Source: Bugula neritina (lineage: Eukaryota; Bryozoa; Gymnolaemata; Cheilostomatida; Bugulidae). Taken from it: 64,000 bases of DNA. Each line of letters opens with the position of its first letter. The first letter of the stretch is position 1. The notes beneath the pieces are model-generated. The model did not search any database. It was not told where the DNA came from and saw only the letters and a list, made by a program, of their open reading frames with translations. Of the stretch, positions 13,479-27,589 are shown one piece after another. The stretch lies in contig OZ037769.1 of NCBI GenBank assembly GCA_964035545.1, positions 10,299,133 through 10,363,132 of the forward strand. The letters are read 5' to 3'. The position numbers were made by a program, and so were the translations under genes.

Positions 13479-13867
13479 GCAACATACTGGCTCAACCCTG
13501 TCTGTAAGATTTTGGTCATCCTGAGAGCAACCACTTCTGTGGGCATCAGGTTTGAAAAGTTTAGCTGAATGATCCCGGGAGGAAAAGCAGTTAAACTGGA
13601 CCATGCAGGCAAATAGTGAAAAAATGTATTTCATAGTGCCGGAGTGAAGGCCACCCACCTATGCCAATGATTATAGTGAGTCAGGCATCAGGTTTAAACA
13701 GTTTAACTGCAGTTTCATCAATCATGCATAGAGTATTTTTAGTGGATTCAGCAACAAACTTCAAAGACAAGATTTGGGCCGTTAACAAAAACAGTTAGTG
13801 TTCACTTTTCTCAAAGACCAGTTATTATGCAGATATTTCTCTTATGATCTACAGTATATCTTGAAGA

Positions 13868-14052
13868 TAACCATGCCAATGAGGTAGCGAGCACCACAGT
13901 GCAGGCTATGGAGAAGAAACAGCCGCATTTGCTGGATATTATGAGAAGAAGGTAGACTGGTGTACTCTCTCAATATGAGAGATCAGCTACTTCACATGAA
14001 CCATCTCTCCAGAAGGGGGACACTAGTCTGGAGTCTTTGCACAAAAATGGGT
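13868..14052 (+). pseudogene. exon A, copy 5
   Basis: Carries the NEVASTTVQAMEKKQ-like start and conserved downstream part with a GTAAGT donor. It is followed directly by the 14.1-16.4 kb duplicated spacer rather than B and C exons, so it is an orphan exon. Confidence 0.5.
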
Positions 14053-14079
14053 AAGTAAATATTTGTGTTGCTAAAATTA

Positions 14080-16430
14080 TAAAATTATAAATTTAAACAA
14101 CTACTAGAGAACATAACATGCAGGAAACCTACAACAGATAAAATTGATGAATAATTATATCAATTTTAGTTAACATGATGCAAAACTTTTAATGAAGCCT
14201 GAAAATGAGTATGTGGGAAGCATAGCAGATATTTACCATATACTTACGAACAAATATACTTCTTCGACAAAAAGTTGAAACATGTTTGAGTCAGCTGGTT
14301 TAAAGAATTATTAATGTTAATGCAAATATTTCAATATTTTAAAACATTTTCTGAGCCAAACATTGGCTTCACCTATTCAATAGTGATGTCATTAATTTGT
14401 GTAAAAAATTTTTAAACAAAGCAAATTAGTATATTAATAATATTTGAAAAATAAGTAACATAAATACCTATAACTGGCTAGTTTATCTTACTTTTTAATC
14501 TAAATGGGCCCTATAATTAAAATTATTTAAAACTTTAGTAAACATGCCAGAGTTATATGTAGAGTTACAAGTAAATATTTAATATAATTGTCCAACATTC
14601 TCTGTATAATGGTATGATTTGACAACCATCATCACCCAATAGAAAGCTTTCTTCTTAAATAGGCCACCCCAAAGCATGCTTTTTATATTAAGATACAATT
14701 TTGTAACAGTAATTAGCAGACTTTGCAGTTTTTAACTAGTGTTGATTTGAAACATGTTTTATTAATTTAAAAATATTGCTGAAATTTGATGGGCTTAAGC
14801 TTGAACAAGTAAAATCAAAAGATGTAAACGTGCCAATCTCTTGCAGACATGTTTATTGTTGAACATCAGTTTTAATACTATCTTATGCTGATGTCACTAT
14901 TTTGTGTTGAGAGCTAATTAAATAACTCAAGTGCTGATAATTATTGTGAAACAAATACTGTAAAGAGATAAAAGTGAATGAACAAACACATATTTAAATG
15001 ATATGATCTAGCTATAATTTGATTGGAAATATGTTTTACTAATTTCGAAATAATGTTACCACGCTGAACATGAAGTTGAGAAAGCAAAACTTGCCATAAT
15101 TTAGGTTATCTGTTATAATTGTACTAGAAATATATTTTTTGGGTTTTCATATCCGAGAATTGCAGGAAAATAAATTATGTAAATGTTATGTACATTGTAG
15201 AGGCTGTAATAGGATTAAGTTGAGAATGTCTACTGACAAGAGAATATAACTCCAGGTTACACCTGAACCAACAAATCAAGCATGCCACTTTGTTGAATTG
15301 TGTTAATTCTTTATAATACAAAAACAGCAAAGCTTATATGGAACACCAAGATAACAGAGAGTTCAAGAACAGCGAACCTGAAGACATGCACTGCATTAGA
15401 CCAAAGTGAGCTTGTTTGATGTTATGGGTTGATTCAGAGTGTTATGAGCTATCGACTGAGCTGTATAGTTTACAGGACATCACAACTATGTCTTTTGATA
15501 AACTGACAGATAGATTAAAAACTTATTTCAACGAAGCAAAACACTTGATAGCAGCTAGGTATGAGTTCTACAGCTGCAAAATGAAACCAAATCAATATTA
15601 TTTGGATTGTGCATATGACTTTCGAAGACTCGCTCTAGGTTGTGATTTCTCTTGTGAAAGAGCTGTGGTGAGAGTTATGTTTATGATCAGATACAAGACA
15701 TAGTTATCATATCAACAACGTATTTTAACTTATAGACATCAACTGCTTCAGGGTTTATTTTCTCAGAATAGAGAAATCTATTTCACACCTTGAGAACAGA
15801 ATCATATGTTTCTTATGAAGTAATTAGAAATTTATCATCCATGCTAGAAATGTTAGGTCATAGATCAGCTGCCAATAAACATTGTCATGTGTGTCACCAA
15901 ACTAATGAATCAAAGTCATGACATAAACCTCTAAAAAAAGTGCAGCATTTTGCATGACATCAAAATAACTTCTGTTAAAAATATGCATGTATATGAATTT
16001 TGCATCTTCATGCAGTTGCTATGCTGGTTATACTGCAGTTTTATCAGCATTCACTAAGACATTGATGACCAAATTTAGTTTTTTAATTTATAAAAGTTGA
16101 AAACCTAAATAAATTTTTAAGAAATTTGAAAAATTTGATATAATGAGCACACAAATTTTTGGCCATGTGTAAATTGATCTGACAAACATATCTACATGAC
16201 GTCTTTATATAATTACTAGATGCTAGCTATATGAATAACTGTTAGTATATACATTAGAGTTGAAGATTAGCAGCCTATAGGGAGCAACTATAATGTCTTT
16301 GTAATGCTATTGTATTAGATGATATCATGAGATTTATATGCAAATATAATCAAATATTAGTTATAATATGTATTGCTTTTTAATGATTTAATTATTTGCC
16401 TATCTACTTCATAATAGTGTAATTTGCTTT
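14080..16430. repeat. segmental duplication copy b (partner 9,060-11,460)
   Basis: Second copy of the 2.4-kb block described at 9,060. It includes the better preserved gag fragment. Confidence 0.8.
15421..15704 (+). pseudogene. LTR-retrotransposon gag fragment, copy b
   Basis: Open frame of about 95 residues with the same gag capsid-like pattern as at 10,439, extended by FRRLALGCDFSCERAVVRVM, matching the usual gag motif in which an RRLA..C..F segment precedes the LR-R-V-G helix. It stops at TAG. No protease, RT or LTR is linked. Confidence 0.6.
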
Positions 16431-16754
16431 ATCTTGCAGAATTACATTTGTATAATTCAGCTAAACAATTCTCTGCCAAAGGCTCATTTATAATGAGTTT
16501 TAAAAACTGGCTTAAAATGAAAATCATTATGTATAAATCTAACAGGCATTCAATACTTTTTGGTCACCAACACTTTATTTATACATAAATAACCTCAAAT
16601 AATATATCTGAGACAATACGTAAAAGTTTTTTTTGAAAAAACTCTTGAGGAAAATTGAACAAAACATGAAAAGCATGCATAGAGACAACCATGCATAAAA
16701 TAGTATATAAAAAACCCAATACTAACATTAATCTGATTAAAAATGATTTTGTAG

Positions 16755-17736
16755 ATTCCTATGGTAATGAGGTAGTGAATACCACAGTGCAGGCAATAAA
16801 GAAAAGACACCTGCACTAAAAACTGTTTGAAGAAGGTAAACTGGTGTACCCCCTCAACATGAGAGACCAACTACTCAATATGAACCATCTATCCAGAAGG
16901 GGGACACCAGTCTGGAGTCTTCCCACATAAGTGGGTAAGTCACTAGTTGTGTTGTTGATATACCAAGCTGATAGGAACATGCTAGCAAAGTAACAGTGTT
17001 GGAATGTATCAAGTCACTAACAAATACATTTAATGTTGTAGTATGTCACCATGGCCAAATGTTAATGTAATGTTCTTATTAGTATTCTCACCATGGTCAC
17101 AATATAGTACATCAGAAGAGTATTGAGTTAATATACTGTCAGTGTATCAGCTGTGTATCTCAATGTTTGTAGAAGTGGTTGAGAAACAACAACCCCTAAT
17201 CCAATCCATCTAGCAGGGTAGCCAGCTAAGACAAACAGATATAAGTCAGTGGCAGACCTGAGAGAATATAGCACAACAAAGAAAGTGGGCATAGTTGTCA
17301 CTGTGGGTCTCACGGAAACATCAACTTCTCATCAAATCCACCGAGAAGAGTAGCTGGTTGAGACGAGCCAATGTAAGGCAGTGGCAGATCTATGAAGTAT
17401 AGCAACAGTTCTTTACATTACTGTTAAATCCATGCATTCCAGTCATCTAACTTATTTGAGAAGTTTAGTTTACTTATAATAACATGCAGAAACCTAGCAC
17501 TCTGCAGAAGATAGACATTGTTGCTGCATGCAGCTGGTTTAACTGTCACTTCTTAAGGGTATGTTGCTTATGAAAAGATCTACTAAACAGGAAATCTCAG
17601 CTGTTTCAGCAAATTAGGCATTTAAGTTTATTTCCTTACGGAATCTTAGTACCATCAAAAAACTTGGTATATTGCTGTTGCTGCCGGACTAGCTGGCACT
17701 GCAAAAGGGTATGCTGCTTATAAAGCACTATTTTAA
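16755..17736 (+). pseudogene. A-B-C exon set 6 with extra B/C pieces
   Basis: Exon A 16,755-16,934 (donor GTAAGT) and exon B from 17,173 are recognisable. They are followed by a C-like KKVGIVVTVGLT piece near 17,278, a second B-like piece near 17,330-17,397, a C-like piece near 17,490-17,580 and a final C exon at about 17,640-17,736. The last has a 2-base insertion in the membrane segment, which breaks the frame. This set forms the end of the left inverted arm. Confidence 0.5.
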
Positions 17737-18611
17737 GCAACATACTGGCTCAACCCAGCTTGTATGATCTTGGTCATCCTAAAAGCAACAACTTCCGTGA
17801 GCATCAGGTTTGAAGATTTTAGCTTAATGATCCAAGTTGTAAGAGAAGACAACCAGTCAGACTGAACCATCCAGGTCAATAGGGAAGAAATTTATCTTGT
17901 AGTGCCGGACTGAAGGCCACCCACAGACATTGATTACTATATTAAGTAGATTTTATTACATGTTATGACTCCAGATTGTAGTAAAATTAAAGACTGTTTT
18001 AATTAATTGACTAAATATATCTGAATTGTAGATAATTGTCATAGCCCATGCATACGTATTTATTTCATCAGGTTTAGCGAGTTTAACTGCAGTGTCTTAA
18101 TGCATCTTTTTTATTGGAATCTGCAGCAAAATTATTTAATAAATACATTAACCTCTCATCAATTAATCCTTCGAGAAGAGTAGCTGGTTAAGACGTGCCA
18201 ATGTAAGGCAGTGGCAGATCTATGAAGTATAGCAACAGTTCTTTACATTTCTGTTAAATCCATGCACTCCAGTCATCCAATTTATTTGAGAAGTTTAGTT
18301 TACTTATAATAACATGCAGAAACTCAGCACTCTGCAAAAGAGACTTTGTTGTTGCATACACCTGGTTTAACTGTGACTACCTTAGGGTATGTCGCTTATG
18401 AAAAGATCTATCAAACAGGAAATATCAGCAGTTTCAGCCAATCAGGTATGTAAAAGCATCCTATTTCAGCATGTCTAGGGCAGCTTCTCTTCTGGGTTTT
18501 GACTGCCTACAAAACGTTTAGTTGTCAAAATTATCATGAAATAGATACTACCAAATTCCTTGGCTGGTGATCACCCAACTGCATACAATACCTCTACATC
18601 AGCACGAAGGC

Positions 18612-20677
<2,066 letters not shown>

Positions 20678-20860
20678 TTATAAGAAAAACTCAGCTGATA
20701 ATTGCTACAAGGTTGCTATCACAGAATGCCCAGCTGCAGAGTTCTTTTGGCAGTGTTTATAAAACAAGCTTTCCCAGCTGCCTGCAAACGTAATGTGTAT
20801 TATACATACCAGAAGTCTTATCTACCAAGTTGCCAAAAGGAGAAAAGCGATGGTGTATAG
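20678..20860 (+). pseudogene. decayed terminal exon of the 12-cysteine secreted gene family
   Basis: After TTTTTAG the sequence codes YKKNSADNCYKVAITECPAA, then hits a stop. In a shifted frame it reads KQAFPAACKRNVYYTYQKSY followed by LPSC. The last exon of the gene at 32,502-35,175 reads KKDEADKCYKTAKKGC and KQAFPAACKSNAKYY, so the two are paralogous. One frameshift separates the halves. Sequence downstream to about 21,170 also matches that after 35,175, showing that the gene's 3' region was duplicated here. Confidence 0.72.
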
Positions 20861-21394
20861 AAGCTGCTATAATCTCCCAGACATTGTATATTTAATTGAA
20901 TTTTTTGTAAATAATTCAAGGTTCTTTTAAAAGAATGCAAAAAACATTCTTGTTGAATATTTTCAAAATTTAACTATATTTGAATAAATATAATTTTTAA
21001 TTTCTATGCACTCAAAAAAGTTTCAATGCACTAAATATGTTTTGTCTCATTGGTAATATTGGATAAAAGCGATAGGCTACATAGGCTTAACAGTAATTAT
21101 TCTGATAATGCTTGTCTTATTTAAAAAAAGCATATGACGAAACAGCTAGCATATTATGATTTTGACAAGTTTTAAGCAGGACCAAACTGTATATTGGGGT
21201 GTTTCCCATGCAAAGCATAATTTTAGGCAAAAACTATCATTGTACAGGATAAAAGATCTCAAGTCGATACACACCCCTAGTCTATATTAGGGAAGAATTA
21301 GCCGAGAAGAATCTTCATCTTTAAAAGATTAGACAGTTGTATTACACAGATATCTATGTATATAAAAACTATTATCTCAAAATTTTATAATATT
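20861..21394. other. duplicated 3' flank, no gene
   Basis: Contains stretches such as GATAGGCTACATAGGC resembling the flank of the secreted-protein gene near 35,400 (GAGGCTACGTAAGCCC). Nothing else is recognised. Confidence 0.5.
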
Positions 21395-21741
21395 TCAGGA
21401 CTCAGGGGCACTTGCCAGTACCCGTTCAGCAAGTCCAACGTCCTGAAAAACTTGCTACCAGCTAAGGCATCTAGCCACTCATTGATGATTAGAAAAGGGT
21501 AAACGTCTTGGATGGTCACGCTGTTTAGTTTGTGAAAATCTATGCAAAATCTTTAACTCTTGTCTTTTCTAAACCAGGACAACTAGAAAGCTCCAAGCAC
21601 TATGAGCTGGCTCAATCAGGTCCCGGTTCAAAAGATCTTGCACCTGACGGCTCACTTCTTTTCCTCCTCAGGACCTAATCGGCGGGTTGGCTGCTAAATC
21701 GGCCACGTCTTCGTCGCCAGGGGTATTTCATGACAAACTGC

Positions 21742-22433
21742 CTAAGTCAGATCATTTTCATGTTCGCCGCAGTTGAACACACCTTTGTACTCAGAGAGTA
21801 ATTGTGTCACCACCAGGTGTTCCCAGTTACTCTCACAGCCATCACAGGCATTCTCATGCAACTCTATCAAGTGTTCAAGCACCGGCCCCTGCCGTTTGTA
21901 GTGGGTACCCCACAGGTCTCCTTCACCATCTTCATGGTAGTCCGACATCCTCCTCGTGCACCTGGTAAAACTTCTTCACCAACGAATCAGCTGGCAACTC
22001 CATTGGTTCAGTGAAAGGGTTCACACACTGTACCAAGAACTCTTCACGTAAGTATGGCACTTGTGACTCTTCGGGAATGGCAACCTTAGGATAGCATCCT
22101 CCTAAGCTGATTGACGATGAAGGTCTCGCTGATCGCATAATCTCGGACCCGACCTGTCAGCTCAATCATTCCATAGAATGGAATAAACGACCCGTCCGCC
22201 AGCGTGCCGTGTTCCCGTTCATTTGGTTTCAGGTTAGCCCTGTCCCCTGCGTTGAGTGTGTCAAAAAGACGCCGGCTCAGTAGATTAGTGGTACACCCAG
22301 TATCGAAAAGGAATGTTGCAGTTTTTATGGCAAGTTTCTCAGGCAGAAAAAAGCTGCTTTTATATGGCTGGGCGCTCACTGAGCGGTTCATCTCTGGATG
22401 TGACACCTCATGTGCATGGAGTTGGAGCTGCAC
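21742..22433 (-). pseudogene. gypsy protease and RT N-terminus
   Basis: Contains the aspartic protease motif FLFDTGCTTNLLS (within 22,086-22,433), a GTLADGSFIPFYG strand and a linker with LVQCVNPFTEPMELPADS. These correspond to the intact pol at 57.2-58.6 kb (FLLDSGCTTNLLS, LVQCVNPFTESIKLPG). The three pieces are in different frames, so the polyprotein is broken. RT homology continues to 21,395 without an open frame. Confidence 0.75.
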
Positions 22434-22599
22434 CTGCGCGTTCCAATTACAAGAAGGTCAGTGAGGTCTTGAGAGCAGTCAAGTGACATCTCGACCCTGC
22501 TCGCCCGTAGGCAGCCAAATGAACACTCAATCCAGCTGCCGACAGCTGAGAAAAATGTCAGTCCCGCTCCCACTTCTTATACACTCCTTCATCTGGCAA

Positions 22600-23455
22600 T
22601 CCTTCAAAGCGGCTTTTGAGTGGCTAAGCCAGAAGTTTTGACAAACCTTGCAATCTGCTGACTCTTTGTGGGGCTTGCCACTCCAACGAAGGCAGCCCCC
22701 CTCAACCAGTTGAGCTTGGGCTTTGGCCTTAGTCTTGGAGGGTTAAACCGAGGCCCAGGGTTGGCGGAATTTACAGTGTGCCGTCTGTGTTAAATCATTT
22801 CCTCCCACCGTAGAGACAGCTCCTCAAGATATGTTCGTCCTTACCACAGCCCAACAAACAGGGGTGCGTTTGCTGCCAGCTGCTGCCGGAAACGTGTAAT
22901 TTCGGCCAGTAGCTCTCGAGCCATGCTCATGGTTAAGCCAGACGGCCCGTCAGCTGCCATCGTGGCTACGTGTACTGTCACAACTCGTCGTCGACTTCTA
23001 CTTGCTACGTGTTCACACCAGGCCAGCACGCGCTATCAGCTTGGAAAAACACATTTCAAAGATAAAATCCCTCACCACCGTATCAACTTTGGCTACCAGC
23101 AAGTGCCTTTTCAAGCTGATGTTGTTGATAGGTTGGAGAAACGCTTCCGGCGCCAAACCTTCCCGTTAGGCTTCTGCAGGCAAGTCATCATAAGCGACTT
23201 GTGCCAGCCATTCCACCACAGTCGCATGTTCTTGCAAAGGAGTTGGACACGTGCATCTCGAGCAGTGAGCCTAAAGTGTGCTCTCAATATATCGAAAATG
23301 TCGCCGACATCCTAGACAATACCATAAGGTTTGGCTGCTCCTGTTACAATTAACTGCAGCTGGATTAAAGTGATTTTTGTTGGCCATCGACAGATGGCTA
23401 CCACGCAGCTGAATTAAGCGGTAAATTGCTCCACATCTTTTTCTCCACAGAAGGT
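22600..23455 (-). pseudogene. gypsy gag, part 3' of the LINE insertion
   Basis: Translates in pieces to KDVEQFTA, LIQLQLIVTGAAKPYG and DIFDILRAHFRLTARDARVQ, matching the complete element's gag (EDVEQFIQ, KPYG, IFAALQARFGISTVDARARL). Downstream, CLRWSGKPHKESADC looks like a damaged CCHC knuckle. Several stops. Confidence 0.65.
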
Positions 23456-26400
23456 CTTTCTCTCTCTTGCAGTCAGTCGATACGACTATGACTGTTTTAT
23501 GGATTCGGCTTAAATTTGGTTGCAGCCCTCCACGCAGCTCTGTTGTCAGCTGTCTGCTGCCAAGAACTCAAGTTTATTGCTCTCCATTTCATATTCCTCT
23601 TAGCAACATCTTTAAGTCTGAGTTTAGGTCACCCTGTTTTTCTTTTACCCTCTTTCAGCTGAGAGTAAAGCAATTGTCTTGGTAGCCGGCTATGTTCCAT
23701 CCTGTGCACATGGCCTAGCCATCTTAAGTTCTTTTCTATAAGGATGTCGGCCATGCTTGGCAAATTGGCACGTCTTAATATTTCTTCATTCGTAACTTTG
23801 TCATACCATTTTACAGCCATTATGTCTCTCAGTTGCCTCATCATGAAAGCGCTTAACTTCTTCACCTGTGTCCTGTATATTGTCCATGTTTCTGCTCCAT
23901 ACAGCAGGCTTGAGAGCACCACCGCTCTGTAGACTTTACACTTTACCCTGATGGATACATGTCTGTTGTTCCAGAGTCTCTGCTGCAGCTTTCCGTAAGC
24001 CGCACTTGCTTTGCCTAGTCTGCTCCGTAGCTCTTTCTCTATTTTTGCTGTACAGGAAACAGTGCTTCCTAGATAAGTAAAGTCTGAGGCAAGTACAACT
24101 GGTTCTTGATCTATCATGACAACTTCAGGTTCAGGTGGAGGGTGGATGAGTTTGATTGGCTGGTACATGCATTCTGTCTTTTCTATGTTGATTTTTAAGC
24201 TAAACTGAGCCGCTGCTTTTGCAAAGTTGTTCACTAGCATTTGCATATCTGCAGCGCAATGTGCCGCCAAAGCACTGTCATCAGCAAACAACATCTCTCT
24301 GACTAAGTGTTTGGTAGTACGGGTCTTAGACTTGAACTGAGCCACATCAAAGAGATCAGCCCCATGTCGAGTTTGAATATAAATCCCTTCATTTACATTT
24401 TTAAATGCCACCTCAAGCATAGCGGTCAAGTATAATAAAAATAGTGTTGGCGCAAGAACACACCCCTGCTTGACACCATTGGTTACTGCAAACTCATTTG
24501 AAGCATCTCTACCTTGCACTACCTTGGCTTGCATGCCTGCATGAAGAGCTTTTATCAGGTTGGTGACCTTCTCAGTTAAGCCAAACTTCTTCAGTACACT
24601 CCAGAGGCCATCTCTTGATACTGTATCAAAGGCTTTTGTAAAGTCTATAAATACAGCATACAGCTCCATGTTCTGTTCAGCACATTTTTCTTGAATTTGG
24701 CGAAAGCTAAATATCATATCAATGGTGCTCCTGCTGTTTCGAAAGCCACACTGTGTTTCTGGAAGTATTCCTGGAGTTATATTTACATTGATTTTGTTGA
24801 GGATGATACGGGCCATAATCTTTCCAGCTATAGACAAAAGCGAGATTCCTCTATAATTTCCACAGTCCTTCCTACTACCCTTTTTAAATACGGGCACAAT
24901 GTTCGCGTCTTTCCAGTTCTGTGGCATCTTCTCATTACTCCATATATAAGCAATCAGATCATATAGTCTCTCTTTAAGCCTGATTCCACCGTGCTTTCAC
25001 ACCTCAGCTGGAATGCAACATTCTCCAGGAGATTTATTCTCTTAGGTTGCATCTATAGCATCCAGAAGCTCATCAAAACTTGGCATATCATTTAGACTTA
25101 AATTGGGTGGCATATTTTTGAGACTATTGAGAGCTTCCTGATCTAGTTCCCCTGGTACATTCAGCAACAGGTCAAAATGTTGGGGGAACCTTTTTAAGGT
25201 ATCATTCTTTGCTGTAAGTACTGTTTTACCACTTTGGTCCAGCAATTGGGCGATTCCCCTGTTCTGTGGCCCATAAACTTCTCTAAGGCCATTGTAGAAT
25301 GCCTTCATGTTGTTTTTATCAGCTGCCTGTTGGAGTGATTCTGCTTTTTCCTCTCACCATTGAGACTTTTTTCCTCGAGTGTATTTTTGCAACTTGCTGC
25401 ATGCTTGCGCTAATCGGTCAGTGCTACTTCTTGTTTTTCTCTGTAGTGCTTTTGATTTAGCCTTATTTCTTTCTTTAAGTAATGCATTCAGCTTTGCATC
25501 ATTGTCATCAAACCAATTTTGATGCTTTCTTTCTGCTCTACTTAAGACTTTGGTAGCTGTGTTGAAGGCTGAGATCTTTAACCTTTCCCATCTCTCTTCT
25601 AACGTTACACCATCATCATCTCTATAGTCCATTGCCTTATCCATCTGTTTCTGAAACTCCTGTAGCATATCCTGATTTTGTGGTTTCCCCACATTCAATT
25701 TGCATGCGGAGTTCCCTCTTGTCTTGTTCTTTGCTTTCCTTAATGCAAATGCTAGCTTGGACCTGATTATGATATGGTCAGTTGAGCAATCAGCACCTCT
25801 CATTGCCCAAGTATCTAGCACATCATTCTGGTCTTTCCGTCTTGCAATCACATAATCGAGGAGGTGCCAATGCCGAGAACGTGGGTGCATCCAGGTGACT
25901 TTATGATGCTGCCTGTGCTTAAATACTGTGTTCGTGATAACAAGCTGGCATTCAGAACAGAATGCCAGTAGCAGCTCTCCATTTGTGTTACATTTTCCAA
26001 CTCCTTGATTACCAATAACGCCTGGCCAATTTTGAGCTTCACACCCTACTCTTGCATTAAAGTCACCGGCTATAATCAGTTTGTCTGTGATGGATATATT
26101 CTTTACTGTTTCTCTCAGTTTATTGTAAAACTCCTTTTTCTTTTCTTCCGGATTTGTCATTGTTGGAGCGTAAGCACTCACTATTGTCACATAATGATTC
26201 TTTTTCAGTGGAAGTCTCATGCTTATAATTCTATCACTTATTGCTGTTGGTTCTTGTTCTAGATAAAGCATAATTGTATTCCTGATAGCAAACCCCACCC
26301 CTGATTCTCTTCTTTCTTTCTCACCTTTTCCACTCTAAAAGAATGTGTACCCGTTATCAACAAGGCTATCATTGAGGGCAAGCCGAGTTTCACACAAAGC

Positions 26401-27024
26401 TGCAATATCGATATCATATCGACCCAGCTCTTTTGCAACAAGTGCTGTCTGCCTTTCTGGTCTTTTTGAATTATTCCGGTCTAGTAATGTTCTAAGATTC
26501 CATTCTGCTAGTCTCAGAACTTTTCTGAACTTTCCATTTTGTCCTAGCTGACTTTTCACTGGCTGCCGGAGCGGGAGCAGACCAGCGCAAACCTTGTTAA
26601 CCCGGGCGACGTTCGTGCCGGTATCAAATACTGTTTCCATTGTCATAGTCCATAAAACTGCATGCGAAATGGTTAAGTGAACTTGGCTTTCGCGTTACCA
26701 TGTTCACTCTCTCGGCAGGGTGTAAATGGGATCTAGCGGCAAGAACAGGTCAAGACATGCTAGCATTTACAACCTGCTGCAGTGGCTGGCCGTTATACAC
26801 GTTTGTCTGTACACGCCCCTGAGGGCTGCCACAGATACCCACTGAAATAATCTTTCAGACTTTTAGTAGATGTTATTTTTAGTTCTACATGAATGTCCAG
26901 TACACCCTCCCTAATGTCAAGACATTAGGGGGTATCGGTTTAGTCGCCGACAGTTCGACCCATGAAACAGGTAGTACCGGTTACATGGTTACCGGTAGTA
27001 GATTAAACACCTGACCTGACCTGA
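23456..27024 (-). mobile_element. RTE-like non-LTR retrotransposon, nearly full length
   Basis: A 3.57-kb LINE in minus orientation, bounded by a 12-bp target duplication TCCACAGAAGGT at 23,444-23,455 and 27,025-27,036. The duplicated bases lie inside gypsy gag, so the LINE inserted into it. The 5' end reads ATCAGGTCAGGTCAGGTG and the 3' end finishes in a GA-rich run without poly(A). A single long frame covers endonuclease and reverse transcriptase, as in the RTE clade. Clade assignment is by architecture only. Confidence 0.85.
23497..26646 (-). pseudogene. LINE ORF: AP-endonuclease plus reverse transcriptase
   Basis: One reading frame of about 1,050 codons from 26,646 to 23,497. Order: endonuclease ([59 protein letters not shown]), linker, then RT (WKDANIVPVFKKG, NYRGISLLS, VFIDFTKAFDTV, GVKQGCVLAPTLF, LFADDSALAAH) and a C-terminal part with LRWLGHVHRME. 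All segments are in the same frame and are interrupted only by single stops, for example at FF-stop-SGKG, SQW-stop-EEKA, DAT-stop-ENKSPG, AEV-stop-KHGG and KTG-stop-PKLR. There are no frameshifts in the parts I followed. The catalytic FADD is present. The copy cannot make full-length protein. Confidence 0.88.
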
Positions 27025-27211
27025 TCCACAGAAGGTAGTATCCTGCAAATGATACCTGTCCATAGGCAGTGCTGGGCTGCGTATGAAATCCTCTACATTT
27101 ACTGGTTTGAATGGCTCCAGGCAAGGATGTCTCCTTTATCGTCGCTGGCCATACTCTTTTACTTCTTGGCCAAAAGCCTTAGCATTAAATTAATTCTACC
27201 GCTGCCACCAC
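27025..27211 (-). pseudogene. gypsy gag N-terminus and leader, 5' of the LINE
   Basis: An ATG at 27,152 (minus) begins MASDDKGDILAW. Another frame reads DRYHLQDTTFCGS up to the LINE junction, resuming at 23,455 as FCGEKDVEQF. The intact element reads RLKAPTFTGSEDVEQF at this point. The primer-site complement CGCTGCCACCA follows at 27,200-27,210. Confidence 0.65.
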
Positions 27212-27573
27212 TGTTGTGATTTTATGCTATTACTAATTACGGTTATTTAAAGCTAAGCCAACACTGCCAACTTGGAGCAATAAAATGGTTTATTTATGCA
27301 AATGATACAAGAGTAAAGCTAACTGCATAAAAAACAAGTGTTACATAACTGTACAATACAATAAGTGCAATCTAACTAGCCAAATCTTTCTAGCTAACTG
27401 GGTGCTGTACAATAACGCTGCTACTCAGTTTGTATCATTAGCTCCATTGATCAGCATTGGTTCTATCTCAAATATCGGCTATCTATTGAGGCAGCTACTA
27501 ATGATTATAGTCATTAGCTCCTTTAATTGGCTGATCCTATTCCTTTGTCCTGAGCGTCAGTAGCGTAACATAC
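27212..27573 (-). mobile_element. probable 5' LTR of the decayed gypsy element
   Basis: Starts TGTTGTGATTTTATG one base after the primer-site complement, exactly as in the intact element at 59,279. An AATAAA-type signal is present on both strands. The outer end is not fixed; TAACATACA near 27,573 is a guess. The partner LTR is missing. Confidence 0.5.
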
Positions 27574-27589
27574 ATGCTGTATCAGGCCG

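Larger units (their letters stand above)
21395..27573 (-). mobile_element. decayed Ty3/gypsy element, split by a LINE
   Basis: Minus-strand gypsy copy, read from right to left. It has an LTR-like end from 27,212, a primer-site complement CGCTGCCACCA just left of it, gag pieces on both sides of the LINE (27,025-27,152 and down from 23,455), a degenerate zinc knuckle near 22,640-22,700, protease and the start of RT, which breaks off at 21,395. The 3' half (most of RT, RNase H, integrase, 3' LTR) is missing. It shares PBS and protein order with the complete element at 51.8-59.6 kb but has a different LTR sequence. Stops and frameshifts are common. Confidence 0.75.

Noticed and set aside
22923-23315. 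130-codon plus-strand frame
   Set aside because: Antisense to decayed gypsy gag.
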